64,000 nucleotides of DNA from Cristatella mucedo (GCA_009760855.2 WPIO01000001.1:5350001-5414000); one strand, 5' to 3'. Shown: positions 47,235 through 60,834, counted from the stretch's first letter. Notes: generated from the sequence alone by a model not told the origin. A program made the numbers and translations.

Positions 47235-47545
47235 TTTTGCATGTCAGATAAGTCATCTGTATAGCGCCACAAAACGATGTTAATCTCTGTTATTCTGAAC
47301 GGTGATAGCCCAGGATGTATGGTGCTCCCTCTTCTATACCGAGGTCGTAGGCTCGAATCCTGGAGTAGGCGACTCTTTATTGCCAACTGCATGCGGCGGG
47401 GATAGCCGTTTAGGCTCTTCTGCCGCTATACAAATGAAGCTAATAAACTAGCTAGTATTTAGTCGCTTTACATACGCCACAGGGCTTGGGCCTACGACCT
47501 TGGCGAATAAGGGCGAGCATCATACCGCTTGGGCATTTATCTCTT
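47235..47545. mobile_element. SINE nested in a SINE
   Basis: A minus-strand SINE has its tail at 47243-47290 and its body at 47455-47540. Between them sits a second tRNA-derived unit on the plus strand (about 47297-47450), with B-box-like taggctcgaatcctgg and its own ccgctatacaaatgaag end. Confidence 0.65.
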
Positions 47546-47793
47546 TGCTACTACATTTTGGACACGCGTATCGTTCTGCTGTCGCTAAAAAAAATTCGAC
47601 CAATGACTACGTTTACGCGTGTGTTTTCTATAATGGCGAGTAGCTAGTTTGGATTCTGCTCTGCTTCCAACCGCGTCACTCATCCAGCCAGGACGCTTAA
47701 GTTGCTCCCTGGTTTGTTCTTAGGGCGGACTACCGCTAAGAAATACATATTCAAAAGTAGTACGTTTTAATGAACGGAACAGAGCGCCATTAT

Positions 47794-47795
<2 letters not shown>

Positions 47796-47843
<48 letters not shown>

Positions 47844-47877
47844 GTGCGAGCGTGTGTTTGTGTGCGTGTCGTAGGGC
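47796..47877. repeat. TG microsatellite
   Basis: Pure TG then interrupted by cg and ag variants. Confidence 0.95.
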
Positions 47878-48164
47878 GGCCGACCTGTCTATGGTACTTG
47901 AGAGCGTCGGGGCGGGCCACTAGTGATCAATAGCAGTGCCAGGCCAAATGAGTGGACTACACTTTGTTTGGCTCATTCGGGTAATGCGTGACGCCCAAAG
48001 GGTTCGACAGCCACCGCACGTTGTTGGGTGATAGCTGGCAGTGCAACCCTCCCCAATTCTCATGCTACCATATCTTTTAGAACTTTCTCGAAGTCCTGCA
48101 GTAATTCTCCAAAAAGACGTTGTAATTCGAGGAACTCTTTGAACGATACTCGGAGTGCACTAGA

Positions 48165-48235
48165 CTCTTAAAGTGCCTAGACAGAGATTAAGTTCTCTAG
48201 GGGCGCAATATCAAATGCATTATTATTATTATCAA
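48165..48235 (+). mobile_element. LINE B tail only
   Basis: aaagtgcctagacagagattaagttctctaggggcgcaatatcaaatgcatt then ATT repeats. Confidence 0.82.
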
Positions 48236-48329
48236 TATAATCTTGCAATAAAAAAGCCTGCAGTTGCAATGAAACGAATCTGCGAGTCCGCGGCTACAAT
48301 AATGGAAACGAACGCCAACTAATACTTTT

Positions 48330-48800
48330 TAATTAAAGCGAGAAAGTCCGTACTTCCGTCAAGCGGCAATATGGCGCAGCGTTGTTTACCGTGACCAGTA
48401 CTTCCGGAGCCAGAGCCAGGGCTAGAGAACCAGTACAGGCAGGTTCAATTATGGGATTCCATTTTAAGCATTGCACGCATTTCTTTCACATATCGATGTC
48501 CTCTTCCTGTCCTCTACCGTTCACTCCCGCCGAGGTTACTCGGAGGCTTCCGTCGCGAAGCGAGATGGCGCAGTGTTGTATTCCGTGACCAGTACTTCCG
48601 TAGCCAGAGCCACAGAACCAGTGCAGGCATGTTTCAATAATGAGATTTCGTTTTAAACATTGCGCTCCTTCATCGAGCTTTAATGATTTACGATGTTATC
48701 AACTTTTCTGTTTTTTTTTGCAAGCATTTCCTTCACAAATCGACGTCCTCATCATCTCCTCTATCGCCCACTCTTGCCGTGGTTATTCGCTAGCACTATG
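48330..48800 (+). repeat. Tandem duplication of a promoter-like module
   Basis: taattaaagcgagaaagtccgtacttccgtc..atggcgcag starts a unit that repeats with a 194-base step (48373 and 48567). Each unit holds gaccagtacttccg (ETS-like) and a ATGGCGCAG box. The first 40 bases match the modules at 8750-8850 and 12375-12475 in reverse. Confidence 0.5.
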
Positions 48801-49019
48801 TGTTGGTATTTTTTGCATTTTGTTCGGAAATTTCTACATTTTTTAGATACACCATTTGCATTGGTGTTTTCAATTCGAGGAGCAAAAGGCCGACGTTTAA
48901 ATTTCGATGTGGCAACACTCGGCCTTTATGACAATTGCAATACCGTGACGGACATTGTGGATTGCATTCCTGTTTAGCACCTTTGTAATGGTCCGAAAAA
49001 TTAAGGTTCGTTCAGAGCT

Positions 49020-49830
49020 ATGATAGACTTACGTCGCAATTAGAGAGCTATGCCGCTTGGCCACTTCAAATCGGAAACGGAACACTTCCTTTAGCTCCCG
49101 GACAAAGCGACCCAACGATCATCGAGCTCCTCTACAACGGATGATGCATGCATGCATGCTTCCACCATTGACCTTATCGATCGGGCGTTTACTGGCCTCC
49201 CCACTTCCTTCTCTGATCATCATTGGCTTTCAGGACGATGCGTTTTTTCGCTGACAAATGTGGCAGTCGATGCAATCAACGAAGAATGCATCAAATGCAC
49301 CTCGGGCGTGGCGTCGGTTGTGTCATAGGGCGGATGCGATAGTTGACTAAGAAAACGAGATTCCGGAGTATCGTATCACTCTCATCCCGTCCGGGCTCCC
49401 GCCTCACGAGCTCTTGCTTAAGCCTGATATGCCCATTACCATAAGTTAAATGGCAATCTAAACCCGAGGAAAGGGCTCTTCAACGACACAAAATCTCAGC
49501 GTGCATCACGATCGTGTTTTGGAAGCATCCATCATTGGTAGTCAATTCGATGGCTACGTAATTGTCCGCATTCCGCGCGTCGCTCTCATGCCCGTAAGGA
49601 AAGTGACTTCCCATTCGATTGACGAAAACAACAATTTCCCAGACGTATATCTTTTCACCCTGACAATAAACAAATCACAAGGTCAGACGCTAGAATGAGT
49701 TGGAGCATTTCTTGGGAAGTATGTTTCGGTCATGGGCAACTGTAAGTGGCCGCTTCACAGGTCAGTCGTCCGGATAACATTTGCTTCGCACTCAAACGCT
49801 ATCCAGATTCTACGACGACAAAAACAGTAC
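49020..49830 (+). mobile_element. Helitron helicase remnant (Pif1-type C terminus)
   Basis: Seen in one register with breaks: WPLQIGNGTLPLAPG near 49057, LIPSGLPPHELLLKPDMPITI (49381-49446, broken by stops), then VIVRIPRVALMP near 49560 and LFTLTINKSQGQTLE near 49650 (the conserved helicase motif TINKSQGQTL), a stop, and VGAFLGKYVSVMG. This order is the end of the Pif1-like helicase of Helitron Rep/helicase proteins. Neither a Rep domain nor a terminal hairpin with CTAG was found. Confidence 0.82.
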
Positions 49831-49864
49831 AAAGAAGGAATTAACGTGTACATTTATGAAATAT

Positions 49865-49950
49865 CACTTTGCAGCAAATTTAAAGCGCATAGAAAGAGAT
49901 TAAGTTCTCTGAGGGCGCTTTATCAAGTGCAATATTATTATTATATTGTT
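49865..49950 (+). mobile_element. LINE B tail only
   Basis: Clean hairpin and ATT repeats directly after the Helitron remnant. Confidence 0.85.
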
Positions 49951-50164
49951 ATTATAACTAGTACTGTATTTCTATTATGACACAGCGAAGTCCACCGGCT
50001 CACTCCTATGAAAGTGAGCCGAAGCCGGCATACAACTAAGTGAGGAGTATGCTTAAACGAGCCGCACATACTTAATTGACCTTTTAACTATAAAAGAACA
50101 TTACAAATCATAGCAAATTGACTACGCAATAACATATATTATCGACTTATTTTTGGAAAAACTC

Positions 50165-50490
50165 TATAATTATTGTTGTGTGTGCCTGCGGATTCTGAAT
50201 TTGTACTTAGAGCAGCGCACTGACACTAACGTAAGCCTTATCTGCTGCCAATGGTTACGCCATTGACAGAGCGAAGCCTAATCCTCACATGTGGCCAATA
50301 GTTAAGCCATTACCGAAGCGCAGTGTCAGGCCACTAATGTTTGTTATATTTCTTGACGGCTGTTGTGATTTATCGGGCTCTCATATATGTAGGCGTTGAG
50401 AGAAATAAACAGAGAATCTCGTTCACCGCTCTCATTCCCGAGGTGTCCCCGCGAGACTCCAAAAGAATAGCTGCCGTCGCAGCCACTGTA
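50165..50490 (+). repeat. Dispersed repeat, solo-LTR-like
   Basis: Second copy of the repeat at 21711-21995, with an AATAAA at 50404. Its middle part (gccaatggttacgccatt / gccaatagttaagccatt) is duplicated in tandem. Confidence 0.5.
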
Positions 50491-50689
50491 ATACAACACT
50501 ATATATGCTGCAAGTCACGTTACATTTTTAGGTAAAACATTATGCGTTTAACTATCATTAACTAAGGCAGCAAATTAAAAGAAATGCGAACTCGATCGCA
50601 TGGGCGTGCCGTTCCAAATGACTCGTGATTAGAGGAACACATTGCATCCACTCGCAAGTCGGCTGACTTTCAGCTGAGGAACATTATCA

Positions 50690-51265
50690 AAATTAAGGTC
50701 TGCTCTGAAAAAAATACGACAGCCAAACTAGTTGACGACTTGGGACTCACACATCTTGATTAATGCAATTTCATTTATTCAGCTGGTGCGGAACTCTACA
50801 GCTGGGCTCTCATGTCATGAACTTCGAAATTGCTACGCTACATCACTTCTTAACAACCTGCACTGGCTCCCCATCAAGCAGCGCATTCAGTTTAAGATTT
50901 TGCCGCTCAGTTTGAGGTGACTTCATTCTTTTGCTTCAGCCTATCAGCGCGAACTACTTCATGATCAGCCTAGACAACATAAATCCGCGCTTCAGACTCA
51001 AATAATTTAGCCGTGCTCCTGATTTACCTCAAATCATCGGAGAAGTTGCTTTTATTTCCTACCCTCTCAAAGCCTGGAAATCCATTTCGACTGACATCTT
51101 GACATACCTGACTTGACATTTGAAAAGGAACTTACAAACTCACTCGTTCCTCGAAGATTTGTCATTTGCGTGATATGCATGCTGAAACCGGTCATTTAAA
51201 AAAATTGACATGCTTAGTTTGCAGCATATATAAAGAGCTTACAAGAGACCTAGTTGGGTTAGTGT
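50690..51265 (+). mobile_element. LINE B fragment, decayed
   Basis: SLLNNLHWLPIKQRIQFKIL near 50845 identifies it. The end near 51220-51265 keeps only a poor tail. Confidence 0.75.
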
Positions 51266-51269
51266 ACTA

Positions 51270-51810
51270 TGCAATAATAATGCACTTGATAAAGCATTCT
51301 CAGATAACTCAATCTCTTTCTAGGCGCTTTACATTTGCTGCAAAGGAAACACGATCGAATAATGAGTCATATCATGCTTGATAAACAACATAAATAACGT
51401 GCTTAGGGGTGAAATGCACAGGCTCAGCATGCAGATGTAGTTAGTGGGAGCGTGCAACAGTGTCAGCACGCATAAGCACACAAAGGACGAATCACAGGGA
51501 CCCACTAAATGCTGAAATAAATCGGGTTCTAATTTCTTTTTAAATGTGGTCAAGTCAGGCGATGTCGTGACGCAAGTCGGGAGTGAGTTTCAGACTTTGG
51601 GAGCATGCGAACTAAATGCACAGTCTCCAAAGAATTTGAGGTTCGTACGAGTAATAGGTAAGCAGTTAGATTCCGAAATGCGGGTGGTACGATGCTTAGC
51701 CTCGTGGGGCAATAGATCAGATAGGTAGGCTGGAGTCAAAGAATGAAGGGACCTAAAAGTGAGCGGCAAAACCTTGAAGTCAATTGTCAATCGTCTTGTA
51801 ATGAATAATT
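51270..51810 (-). mobile_element. LINE B 3' fragment
   Basis: The minus strand carries the tail hairpin (gataaagcattctcagataactcaatctctttctaggcgc) and then, further up, TIDFKVLPLTFRSLHSLTPAYLSDLLPHEAKHRTT split over frames. It is inverted relative to the copy just before it. Confidence 0.88.
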
Positions 51811-52289
51811 ATTAGTATTATTTTGGACTTTAAGCACCTATTCGACTGCAACGGATAAGAACTCAGCAGCTCATCAGGATGGTTATTGGAGGTCTAGCTG
51901 CCACAACACATATCAAGCCAGATAGGTCACATCGAAAGGTTAGGACCAAATTACTGACACTATTTTTGTGTGGGTAGCATACCATGCTTTAGCTTCGATG
52001 ATAAGTTATGTCGCCGCAAGAATTTGCCAGGCCTACGTAGACCTTCTGCTGCTCGGTTGAAGGTTGCATCCTGAGGTGGTTGTCAGACCTGAGGGTTCAA
52101 AATATAGCGTGCTAAGCACTAAACACGGATACCGTTGAGCACTAGGGTTGCCTTTCTTTCTGATAAGCAGAAAGGATGGTGTATATTTCGGAATTTAATA
52201 ACATTTACCAATTAATAACTGTTTCTAAACGATGTTATTAAAACATATAGTCTATCGAGTAATTAGCCGTTCACAATGTTCACTTATTC

Positions 52290-53410
52290 AATCCACAACC
52301 ACCTAGACTGGAGTGTTGACTTAATCACTATTTACTGGATTGATCGCTATTTACTGGATTTTACAGCTCTGATCACTTCATTAGTTCTGATGGATCGTTT
52401 TAGAGGCGTTTGATAGAATTGGTATCGAGAATTACAGAGCTAGTTTAGTCTAGCCAGGGTTTCACTGGCATTGCACAAAAGCGATCCAGGATCTGAGCGG
52501 TTAATTCAGCACATTACGTAAATGGCCATCAGGTGAGCTTTTAAAGTACTGTGTGCCTTACGGATCTGTTCCAGGATTCCCTACTCTTGACTCATGTCAT
52601 GTCATGTATCTCCGTCAGTAACTCCACAAAGTCATAAAGACCATGTGGGTGTTACGCAGGAGAGTTTTGTATAGCGCACTCACAGCCTAAGCGGCTTTCG
52701 GTACGCATTCGGTACCCAACAGACTTCGTCTCACGGAACAAAGAGAAAGTGGGAAGCATAGCAGAGTTAGGAGAGCAGTTGAGGTAGTGAGTAGCATAGA
52801 AGTAGCAGTTCAGGACCGCTGAAAAAGATGTGCCATAGTCGGCAGTTGGCTCACCCACCACTAAACCGATAGAACCGTCTCGAAAAATCCGCGCTTTTAT
52901 TTTTATGCAGTCGACACTCAGTTTCAATCGTACGGTAATCCCTCCCATCATTCTAGTTCATTAAATTTTCTTGGGGGCAAAACTAAGTGCAATTCAAAAA
53001 CTCGAATGCCTCATCCTCAAAATCGGCTAAGCCAGCATATGCCGTTGCTCACAAATATTCTCTGCATCTAATCTGGTAGTCGTCTTCCAAAGCGACTTTT
53101 CAGCGTACGACCACATCAGCTCCTGAGTCAAGTCTGCTTTCGTTAGCTATTTAGTAAGGCGTACAATTCGACCAATCAGAGGTGAGGGTACAAGTTAGTT
53201 CATGCAGTTGTCATAATGCCACTAGTTTTCTGAAACTCTGCTTGCAGGCCTTCCTACCGGTGCAAAGAGACTAACAAATGGTGCTAAGGTCGCGCAGCCA
53301 GACTTGTTTGCTGGGAACGTGGCCATATCCACATTTTACAGCTCCAATCTAGCCTGCACCAGATTATTATGCAGTACACCGACTCCAAGGTCGCCATTCA
53401 CTTTTACGTA
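52290..53410 (+). mobile_element. LINE B copy split by a LINE A fragment
   Basis: Left part (52290-52594) has FTGIA.K, VNGHQ and YCVPYGSVPGF, the decayed equivalent of the GVPQGSVLG box. Right part (52856-53410) resumes with FIFMQSTLSF (decayed FADDTQL) and continues to the VVFQSDFS and HQLL-like region. The LINE A piece lies exactly between. Confidence 0.72.
52595..52855 (-). mobile_element. LINE A 3' fragment nested inside a LINE B copy
   Basis: A well-preserved 3' end with the catgtcatgtcatgtatctccgtc tail. LINE B sequence is interrupted at this point and resumes on the far side, so this is a later insertion. Confidence 0.85.
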
Positions 53411-55516
53411 CCTTCACTAGCGTACGCTCATGAAAATTCAAAGACAACTTCAGTTTCGCTTTGAAAGGCGGGCCTGTATCTGTAACCCAGCTCGTGTGCC
53501 CGGCCTACGAACGGGAAATCTTGCAGCTCTTCTCAATCCAGACAATATTTAAAGTAGAAAAATGAAAGCAGTTCAAAATAGTTCATTGTCTTATCGCATA
53601 TTATATTAAAATAATCTTTTTGTTTGCTCATTCTTGCGATTCTATAGTTATGCGTGGATTCTCAATGCTTCTCTCTTTGCTTAGAATTCACTCATAACGC
53701 AGTTTGGTACTATTTCACTTTTAGTTAATTTTTACCTTCGACCTCATTCAACGGACGCTTAATTTTCAGCCGTGAAATAAAATTTTTTATTTGTATTTAT
53801 ACTGGCGAACGATCTCTTCCCAAGGGCCGACATCGGCTTGAAAATTAACCAATTAATGTTTAAGGGAGTACGTACGGGATATGCCTTCACAATTTTATGA
53901 AGGTTTATTCTAGAGTTTGGCCTTTTTGTGCTAGTATGCGCGTACTTTTGGTGCAACCGTGCGTTTTATTATTATTAGCCAATTATAAAGCCTTTCTCAG
54001 ATCGTATGAAGGACTTCTAAGAAAGATTTTATTTTCATAGGTTGCTAGGTAAATTCGCTATTATCATTAATTCAATTGTATGCATGTAGCTCATGTTGCA
54101 CATGAAAGTAGTCAATGTAGCGACGGTGTGCACGACAAATCGAGAGGAGACAGAGCTGAAGCAAGGCCAAAGAACCAATGAAATTGACTAACCAAAGAGA
54201 ACCAAAGGAAGTATTGTCACGACCACGATCGCGACGATGTCCCATATTTTTCCTGCTATTCGTACGGCTTATTCCCGGCTTTCGATGCCCATCAGCGGCA
54301 ACTGGTGTACACTGTCCAACAAGAAATATACTCCAACATGCTCAGGCCTCACGTGCGACCATGATTCAGTACGGCCGGGCCGATGGTGACACAGCATTCG
54401 CATCCTGACGCCGAGGGAAAGCACAAGGCTATGGCAGCTTCTCTAGCTGCATGATCTGCAGCTTGGCAGCATTGCCTCCTTGTGATAGAATGGTGCTAGT
54501 CAGTCGGCCACAGAATGGTATGACTGACCAGAGCAGCAGGCGGCAGAGACTGCAATATTAAAGGCAGCAAATAGGGGATCCAACTAGGGCACGGCATAGC
54601 CAGTCCTCGAGGCAAATGATTAAAACGGTGACTGCTCTTTGATAGTGCATTACGGCGGAAGTGCTGAATGTTATGATTCTTCTGCTAACCCATTCACCGG
54701 CCACCGCCGAACAAAGTAGCCTGCCATTTGCGACCGCCAGGCTACTCTCTCCGACCCGAAGTCAGCACAAAGCATGCAAATGGCAATAGCTGCCTGCTCT
54801 CTTAGCTCCAGCAGGCGCAGGCTGCCGGTAGAAACACTGTAGACTGCACCGTTTCTTTTAAACTGCACTACCTCGAACGTCAACTGCTTGCAAAAGCATT
54901 GCTTGCTTCCATCTCGATGCAAACAAGAGCGGTGCAAAAGCCACGAAGAATTGCATGCAAAAGCCACTCCGTATAGCTATTTCATTCAAGCACAGCAATA
55001 GTTGGTAGCTGCAGAAAATTACGACTTGGCACGCAGCTGCGACGTCTTTCAGCAGCGAAGCAAAGCTGCACCGCTCGGATCCACCTCTAGCCGTGGTCTG
55101 CAGAACGCTGGATACAGCCAAAGCGGCTTTGATTGACCAAATGACGTCTCCAGGCGACGACTCATCTAGGCGAAGACGTCCAAGATATCGCAAATGGCCA
55201 GCACTACACCGCAGCTTCGTGAGCAGAGAGCTGTAAAGCCGTCGACGTAAGCGGCAACGGAACAGCAGCTGCAGCTAGAAGGCCCAACTACCACAGAGGT
55301 GCAGCACGTAGCCCATTGGCAGTATTTTTTAGCCAATCCAGAATTCGTTCGATGAGCTGCTGCTGCGACGCCATCAGCCAGCGGTCAAATCTTCCATCAG
55401 ATCCGGCCGAGCCCGCACGCCCAACCGCTTAAGCAAGACGTTCGTGCGAGCTGCAAGTTCGCTTGTCTCAAACCAGGCTCGAGGCTTCGGCAGCTGCATT
55501 AGCCTGCCGGGCAGGA
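53411..55516. other. Region downstream of B3GALT6
   Basis: May hold the 3' untranslated region near 55516. Minus-strand frames at 54671-55193 have no recognised domain. Confidence 0.45.
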
Positions 55517-55764
55517 TCAGGCCGCAGGCACCAGGCAGCATTGCGTCGGCGGCATGCTCCAGTCGTAGTAATAGGCTGGCTTCAGCCGGCTTTCCACGGA
55601 GCACAGCGACCGATTTCGTGAAAGCCGGCTGCCTTTCTCTTCGATGTCGTCGGCGGTCTGCTTGTGCGTGACTAGGAAATCGTTCAGACAACCCCTGGAT
55701 GATGCCTCGGTGTCAAAACGCACGTCGTGCTCGCGGACGATATCCAAGGGACCGAGCCACGTGC
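55517..55764 (-). CDS. B3GALT6: B3GALT6 last coding exon
   Basis: This 248-base exon encodes the C-terminal 81 residues plus TGA. It contains WLGPLDIVREHDVRFDTE, SSRGCLNDFLVTHKQ and YYYDWSMPPTQCC, which match the C-terminal part of B3GALT6 and not other GT31 enzymes. A longer open frame in a neighbouring register (55374-55691) is only a shadow of it. Confidence 0.93.
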
Positions 55765-58700
55765 CTGCAGAGAGAAAGTCATCACCTGGTGTCAGCCGCC
55801 GGCACCACCGCAGATGGCGATGAAGCTTACCCGGGGCTTATGTACTAGCGGTAAAGCATCGTGACGTACCCACGACGAGCTGGTTTGGTCCAGCGGTTAA
55901 GGTGCTCGGTTAAGGTGCTCGCACCGACCAAGTGTGGCCGAGGTCGCAGGCTCGAGCCCTAAGGCATATGTGAAGTGCCTGAATAGAGATTAATTTCTCT
56001 TGGGGTGTTATACAAATGAAAAAAAAAAAAATAAATAAATAATATATATATATATATATATATATACTGAAATTAGGACTACTGCTGATAGCCACTAAAC
56101 CATAACGATCAACGCACGACCACATTTTCCTGCTTCGGACAACTGCATCGAAGGCCAACGTCTAGCCACCGGACCACACCGATGTCCAGAACATAAGAGG
56201 CAACACAATAGCTAAAAACTATCGCTCAGCCTGCACCCCCTATATAGCCATTTACGATCTTGCTACTTTGGCAAAGGGCTAGTTAATGGCAGATTAAGAA
56301 AAAATGACATGCAATTAACTTTACGTTTACTTACAGGAATTAGCTTAGCGTTATTTATAACATTTGCCTCCAGTTTCATCCACGTTAGGCTGCATCACCA
56401 AGCAGCATCAGCAGCAGCTAAAGCAGCATAATTGGTTTCAAGATGAGGACACAGGCGAGCTTGGCTGAAACCACAGCTATTTGCATGAGTGCTGAACTCT
56501 TCGACATTTCTTCTATGCCGGCCTGCAGCGAGCTGAAGAGAGTTGGATTGTCTGCAGCAACAGCTTGAGGCAACGACGGCTTCCAATGTGTGCCCGTGTG
56601 CGCACGGGTGTGTGCACGGGCATGTGCATGGACATGTCAGTGTTCGTGCCTTCAAGCATGTTTGCCCCATGTGCCCGTGTCTCTCCAAACAAGGCACGGC
56701 GTCGTATGGCACGAGGCTGCACTATCCAACGGCAGAAAGTGAACTTTGTTCGGAACACACGTGGCTCACAGCACAACATGCAGGGCGTCGACCAGCATGG
56801 CCTTCTAATTGATGCCTGCAGAAGCCCAATTGACAAAGTCATTATCTGCTGAGGCGATTGATTAGACGTAGGAAGCACTGTGTATGATAAAAAACGCTTG
56901 GGGCACACAGCCGTACTTGTAACCTGTCTGCAGGTTGCCATAAGCCAGCTTCAGGGATGACCAATCATTAGCTTATGTATTGTACAGGTAGGTCAAGCCG
57001 TTAATTACATGGGCAGTTCTAATAATAAGAATAATAATAACACATTCCAAAAAGTACAACTCATGGGTGCTGAGCAAATGCTGGGAGGAACAAGATGGTG
57101 TTAGCTTCTTTTTAAACGTGATCAAGTCAGGGAATACCAAGATGGCAGTTGGTAGTGAGTTCAGGGACATCTCGAAAGGATTAGGGGTGGTTAGAGGCAC
57201 AGCTTATCGACGGGTAAGGCCGAGGCAAGAGAATAAAGGGGCCGATCCAAAGCAAGAGAATAAAGGCACCGATAAGTGAGGTGAAAGAACCTTTAAGTCG
57301 ATATGCTGCATTATTGGAAACCAGTGCAGGTCGGCGAGAAGTGGATTTTATCATTGCTCCTTGGCACATAGGGGAGACAGGCCACAAAAAAGGCCAACCC
57401 CCACAAAGCTCCACTGTTGAGCACCACGGTCAACTGCAAAAAATAGGCCACTCTGCACATACGTCAAATGCTGTAGCAAGAATGAAAATGCCATACCAGG
57501 AAATGGAAGAAAACACGACTTGTCAGGAAATAAATACCAAACAAACGTGTCGTACGTGAAAATATAAGTGCACGTGCCCGGAGCAAGATCGCAACTAAAG
57601 TTCGATAAACGATAGACTTACGCTGAAGCTTACGACCGTAAACAAAACACGAGAGTTACACATTAGGACCTCATGACGGTAGGAAAAACAGGGCTTACCT
57701 AAAAGCTAACGAGCAGTACGTGGATTGAGGGTCATCCCATACTTTGCACTGACCTGACTTCTATGACTAAGCTATGGGTGGGGGCAGGGATGCTTTCACG
57801 GAGTCTTGCTATCTCCGAATTGGATTCTTTGCACTCGATCACCCAGCTAACCTGCCGGAGCAGACAGAAGGGATGCTCTGCAGCTTGCCCTGCTTCCGGT
57901 GTGTCGGTGGCCAGTAGCCCCGATGAGTTGCTTTGGGAGTCAGCTCGGAGAAGGTCGATCGGCATGCAACCACGTACAGACTCATGTTCTATCAAAAAGT
58001 TGAACGACAGTGTACAGCTCATGGAATCAAGTTCTGTGCCATTGATGACAAACTTTTCCCTAGTCAGGAGCCTCCTGACTGGCCGAGGCAAACTTAAGAT
58101 CGGCTGATCAAATAGCCTCATTTAGAGCCTCTGCTGCTCTCGGTTACCTAGCAGCTGCCAATATAGGACTATCTGAAGCAGAACTCAAAAAAACCTAGGA
58201 CCTGGTTCGTTAAGCGTGAGCACCTTACCGTCCCCAATATCCAGGAACAGGGAGTGATAGACCGTTGACCAGAGCCTACTGATCTTAAGTAGAGTGCACG
58301 AGTGCAGGAAGTGTGAAGGCTAGAGGTGTGCAGGTAGTGATCAACAGTGAGAATGGCTAGCACTGGGTAGTGGCAGCAGCTAACACCATCTCTACACATA
58401 TCTTCATAGAATCTGAGTGACAAGCTTATACACGACAACAAAAAATCGGCAATATCAATAACTAGAACTCACCTGGAACTCACTTCCGACTTGCATTACG
58501 ACATCTTCTGACTTTACCACGTTTAAAGAGAAACTAAATATGCATATATTTATCACACAATCTAGTGGGTCCATGTGATTCGTCCTTTATGTGCGTATGC
58601 GTGCTGACACTGTGCAGGATGCCACTAACCATACTTGCATGCTGACCCTGCACATGTTATCCTTAACGGCGGTATTCATGTTGTTTATTGAGCATGCTAC

Positions 58701-60754
58701 CACTAACCATTCGATCGTGCTTCATTCGCAGCAAATGTCAAATGCCTAGAAATAAATTGAGTTCTCCGAGGGCGCTATATCAAATGTATTATTATTATCA
58801 TTATTATTATTATCACTATTAACTAATATTAATATGTTTATTTAGAGCCCTAAAAGAATTTAATCTCGTTCGAAACACTCCACTTAGGCCAGAAGGGAAG
58901 TATATAGACTGATTGGTGATAACGATAAGTATAGTCGAAGCATGCTATGCAAATAAAAGATTATTCACTACGACGATGCAAACGCTGCAAGGAACATTAA
59001 AAGCTTTTTTGCTGGACTTTAAATGTCGTCAAGTCCCAGAGCATTGTGATGTTAATGGGAAAGACTTCCAGGCATTTATGCACATGAAAACTGAAGGCAA
59101 GGTCTCTGAAGAGTGTTGGGTCCTTTAGGTTGCTGTTCTGGTTTGGTCCAGGGGTAATATGTCCACCTTGAAGTACATGAACTCCATGGCTTCGAGTCCA
59201 CGACCAAGGTCACGGACCCTTCGGCATAAGCAAAGCACCACAATAAAGAGGGTAGCTTCTCCTAGTGTGCTATACAAAAATTTTCTCATCAGCCACGTGA
59301 TCAGATACTAATCCAAGGATGCATGACAGTCCAGCTAGGAGGAAGGAGGAGGCTCAAATCTATTCACCAATCAAACCCATCGTAAGCAAGCTCACGAACC
59401 TGAACAGCATAAAAAGTATTAGCTAGGAACTAGCTAACACAGCTGCTAAACTAAGGCTGGCGCTATGCACATGATGCAATGAGAATAAGAACAGAGGCCA
59501 CCACATCAAGCTCCTTGTCACGAGCTCAAGGTAAACCAAGATGATCGCCGTAAAGGTAGGTGAGAAGTAGGCAGTAGGGGCAAAGCAAAACATGTTTTAT
59601 AGCTCAATATATATTAGGTGTTCCTGCGAGTATCATGCCAGTTATCAGTCCTAAATTTACTTGTGAGGACGTGTAGGCAGCCAAACGAACATACCAAACA
59701 AACGCGGCAGCTATTCAAATGGTGAGCAGGCTTAACCACTTGATGCACCAGGTTCGTAAGAGGAATGCAGTATTAAGACTACCACTGAATCTGCAAGTCT
59801 AATTACTTGCTACTATGTAACATTACACGAATTCAGGCATGCTTAGAAAAGGATACTACGCTGAATCTGGTCCATGCAATGGTGAAATACCGTCTCGACT
59901 TCTGCAACTCATTACTCACGTCTTCCAGCCTGTGCAATAAGGCACTTACAGTTGGTGCAAAACTCTGCAGCTAGGGTTGTCGATCATGAGCATAGCAGTT
60001 GCCACATTACATGACTTCTCACCGACCTGCACTGACCAACCCTCAAGCAGCATATCGAGTTCAAGGTTTAGTCATTCACTTTTAGGTCCCTTGATTCACT
60101 TGCTCCAGCCTATCTATCAGGACTACTTACCAATCAAGCGAGACATCATACCGCCCGATCTTGTGACCAAAGTCATTTAGCTGTACCGAAATAGTCTCTC
60201 ACCAAGCAGGTTTTGGAGACTGCACCTTTAGTTTGACTGCTCCTAAAGTCTGGAACTCACACCCGACTGCCGTCACGATATCCCCTGACTTGACTAACTT
60301 GAAAAAGAACCTAACAGATATTTCTCCTCACAGCATTTGATAGGTCCAAGTGAATTGTCTTTTGTCTGCTTATTCATACTGGCATTGTGCATGTCATCGC
60401 TCAGAAATTGACGTGATTCCTAACAGCTTATGTCAAGTGCCCAGAAAGAGATTTAGTCCTCTTAGGGAGCTATACAAATGCCTTTGACTCACTCAAGTCG
60501 TTTAGCCGTGCCTCTAAGCATACTCATTTGAGACCATACCTTCAGTCTGTCCCCACAGCCTGAAACTCACTACCAACTCTCACGACATATAAGCCCAGCC
60601 ACTTGAACCTCACAGTATGTTTTCACCCGTGTGAATTGTCATTTGCTTGCTTATGCATGCTGACACTGTGTATGTTATCCTTAATAAATTGACATGCTTC
60701 TGTTGTAGCATAGGTACTGTGCGTAGAGAGAGCGAGAGAGAGAGAGAGAGCGAG

Positions 60755-60834
<80 letters not shown>

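Noticed and set aside
55374-55691. A 105-codon minus-strand frame that looks coding
   Set aside because: It overlaps the true B3GALT6 last exon in another register; the GT31 motifs are in the 55517-55764 frame.
57732-58121. Overlapping 129- and 114-codon frames on opposite strands
   Set aside because: No recognisable motif, no clear splice context; overlap of two open frames is expected by chance in this composition.
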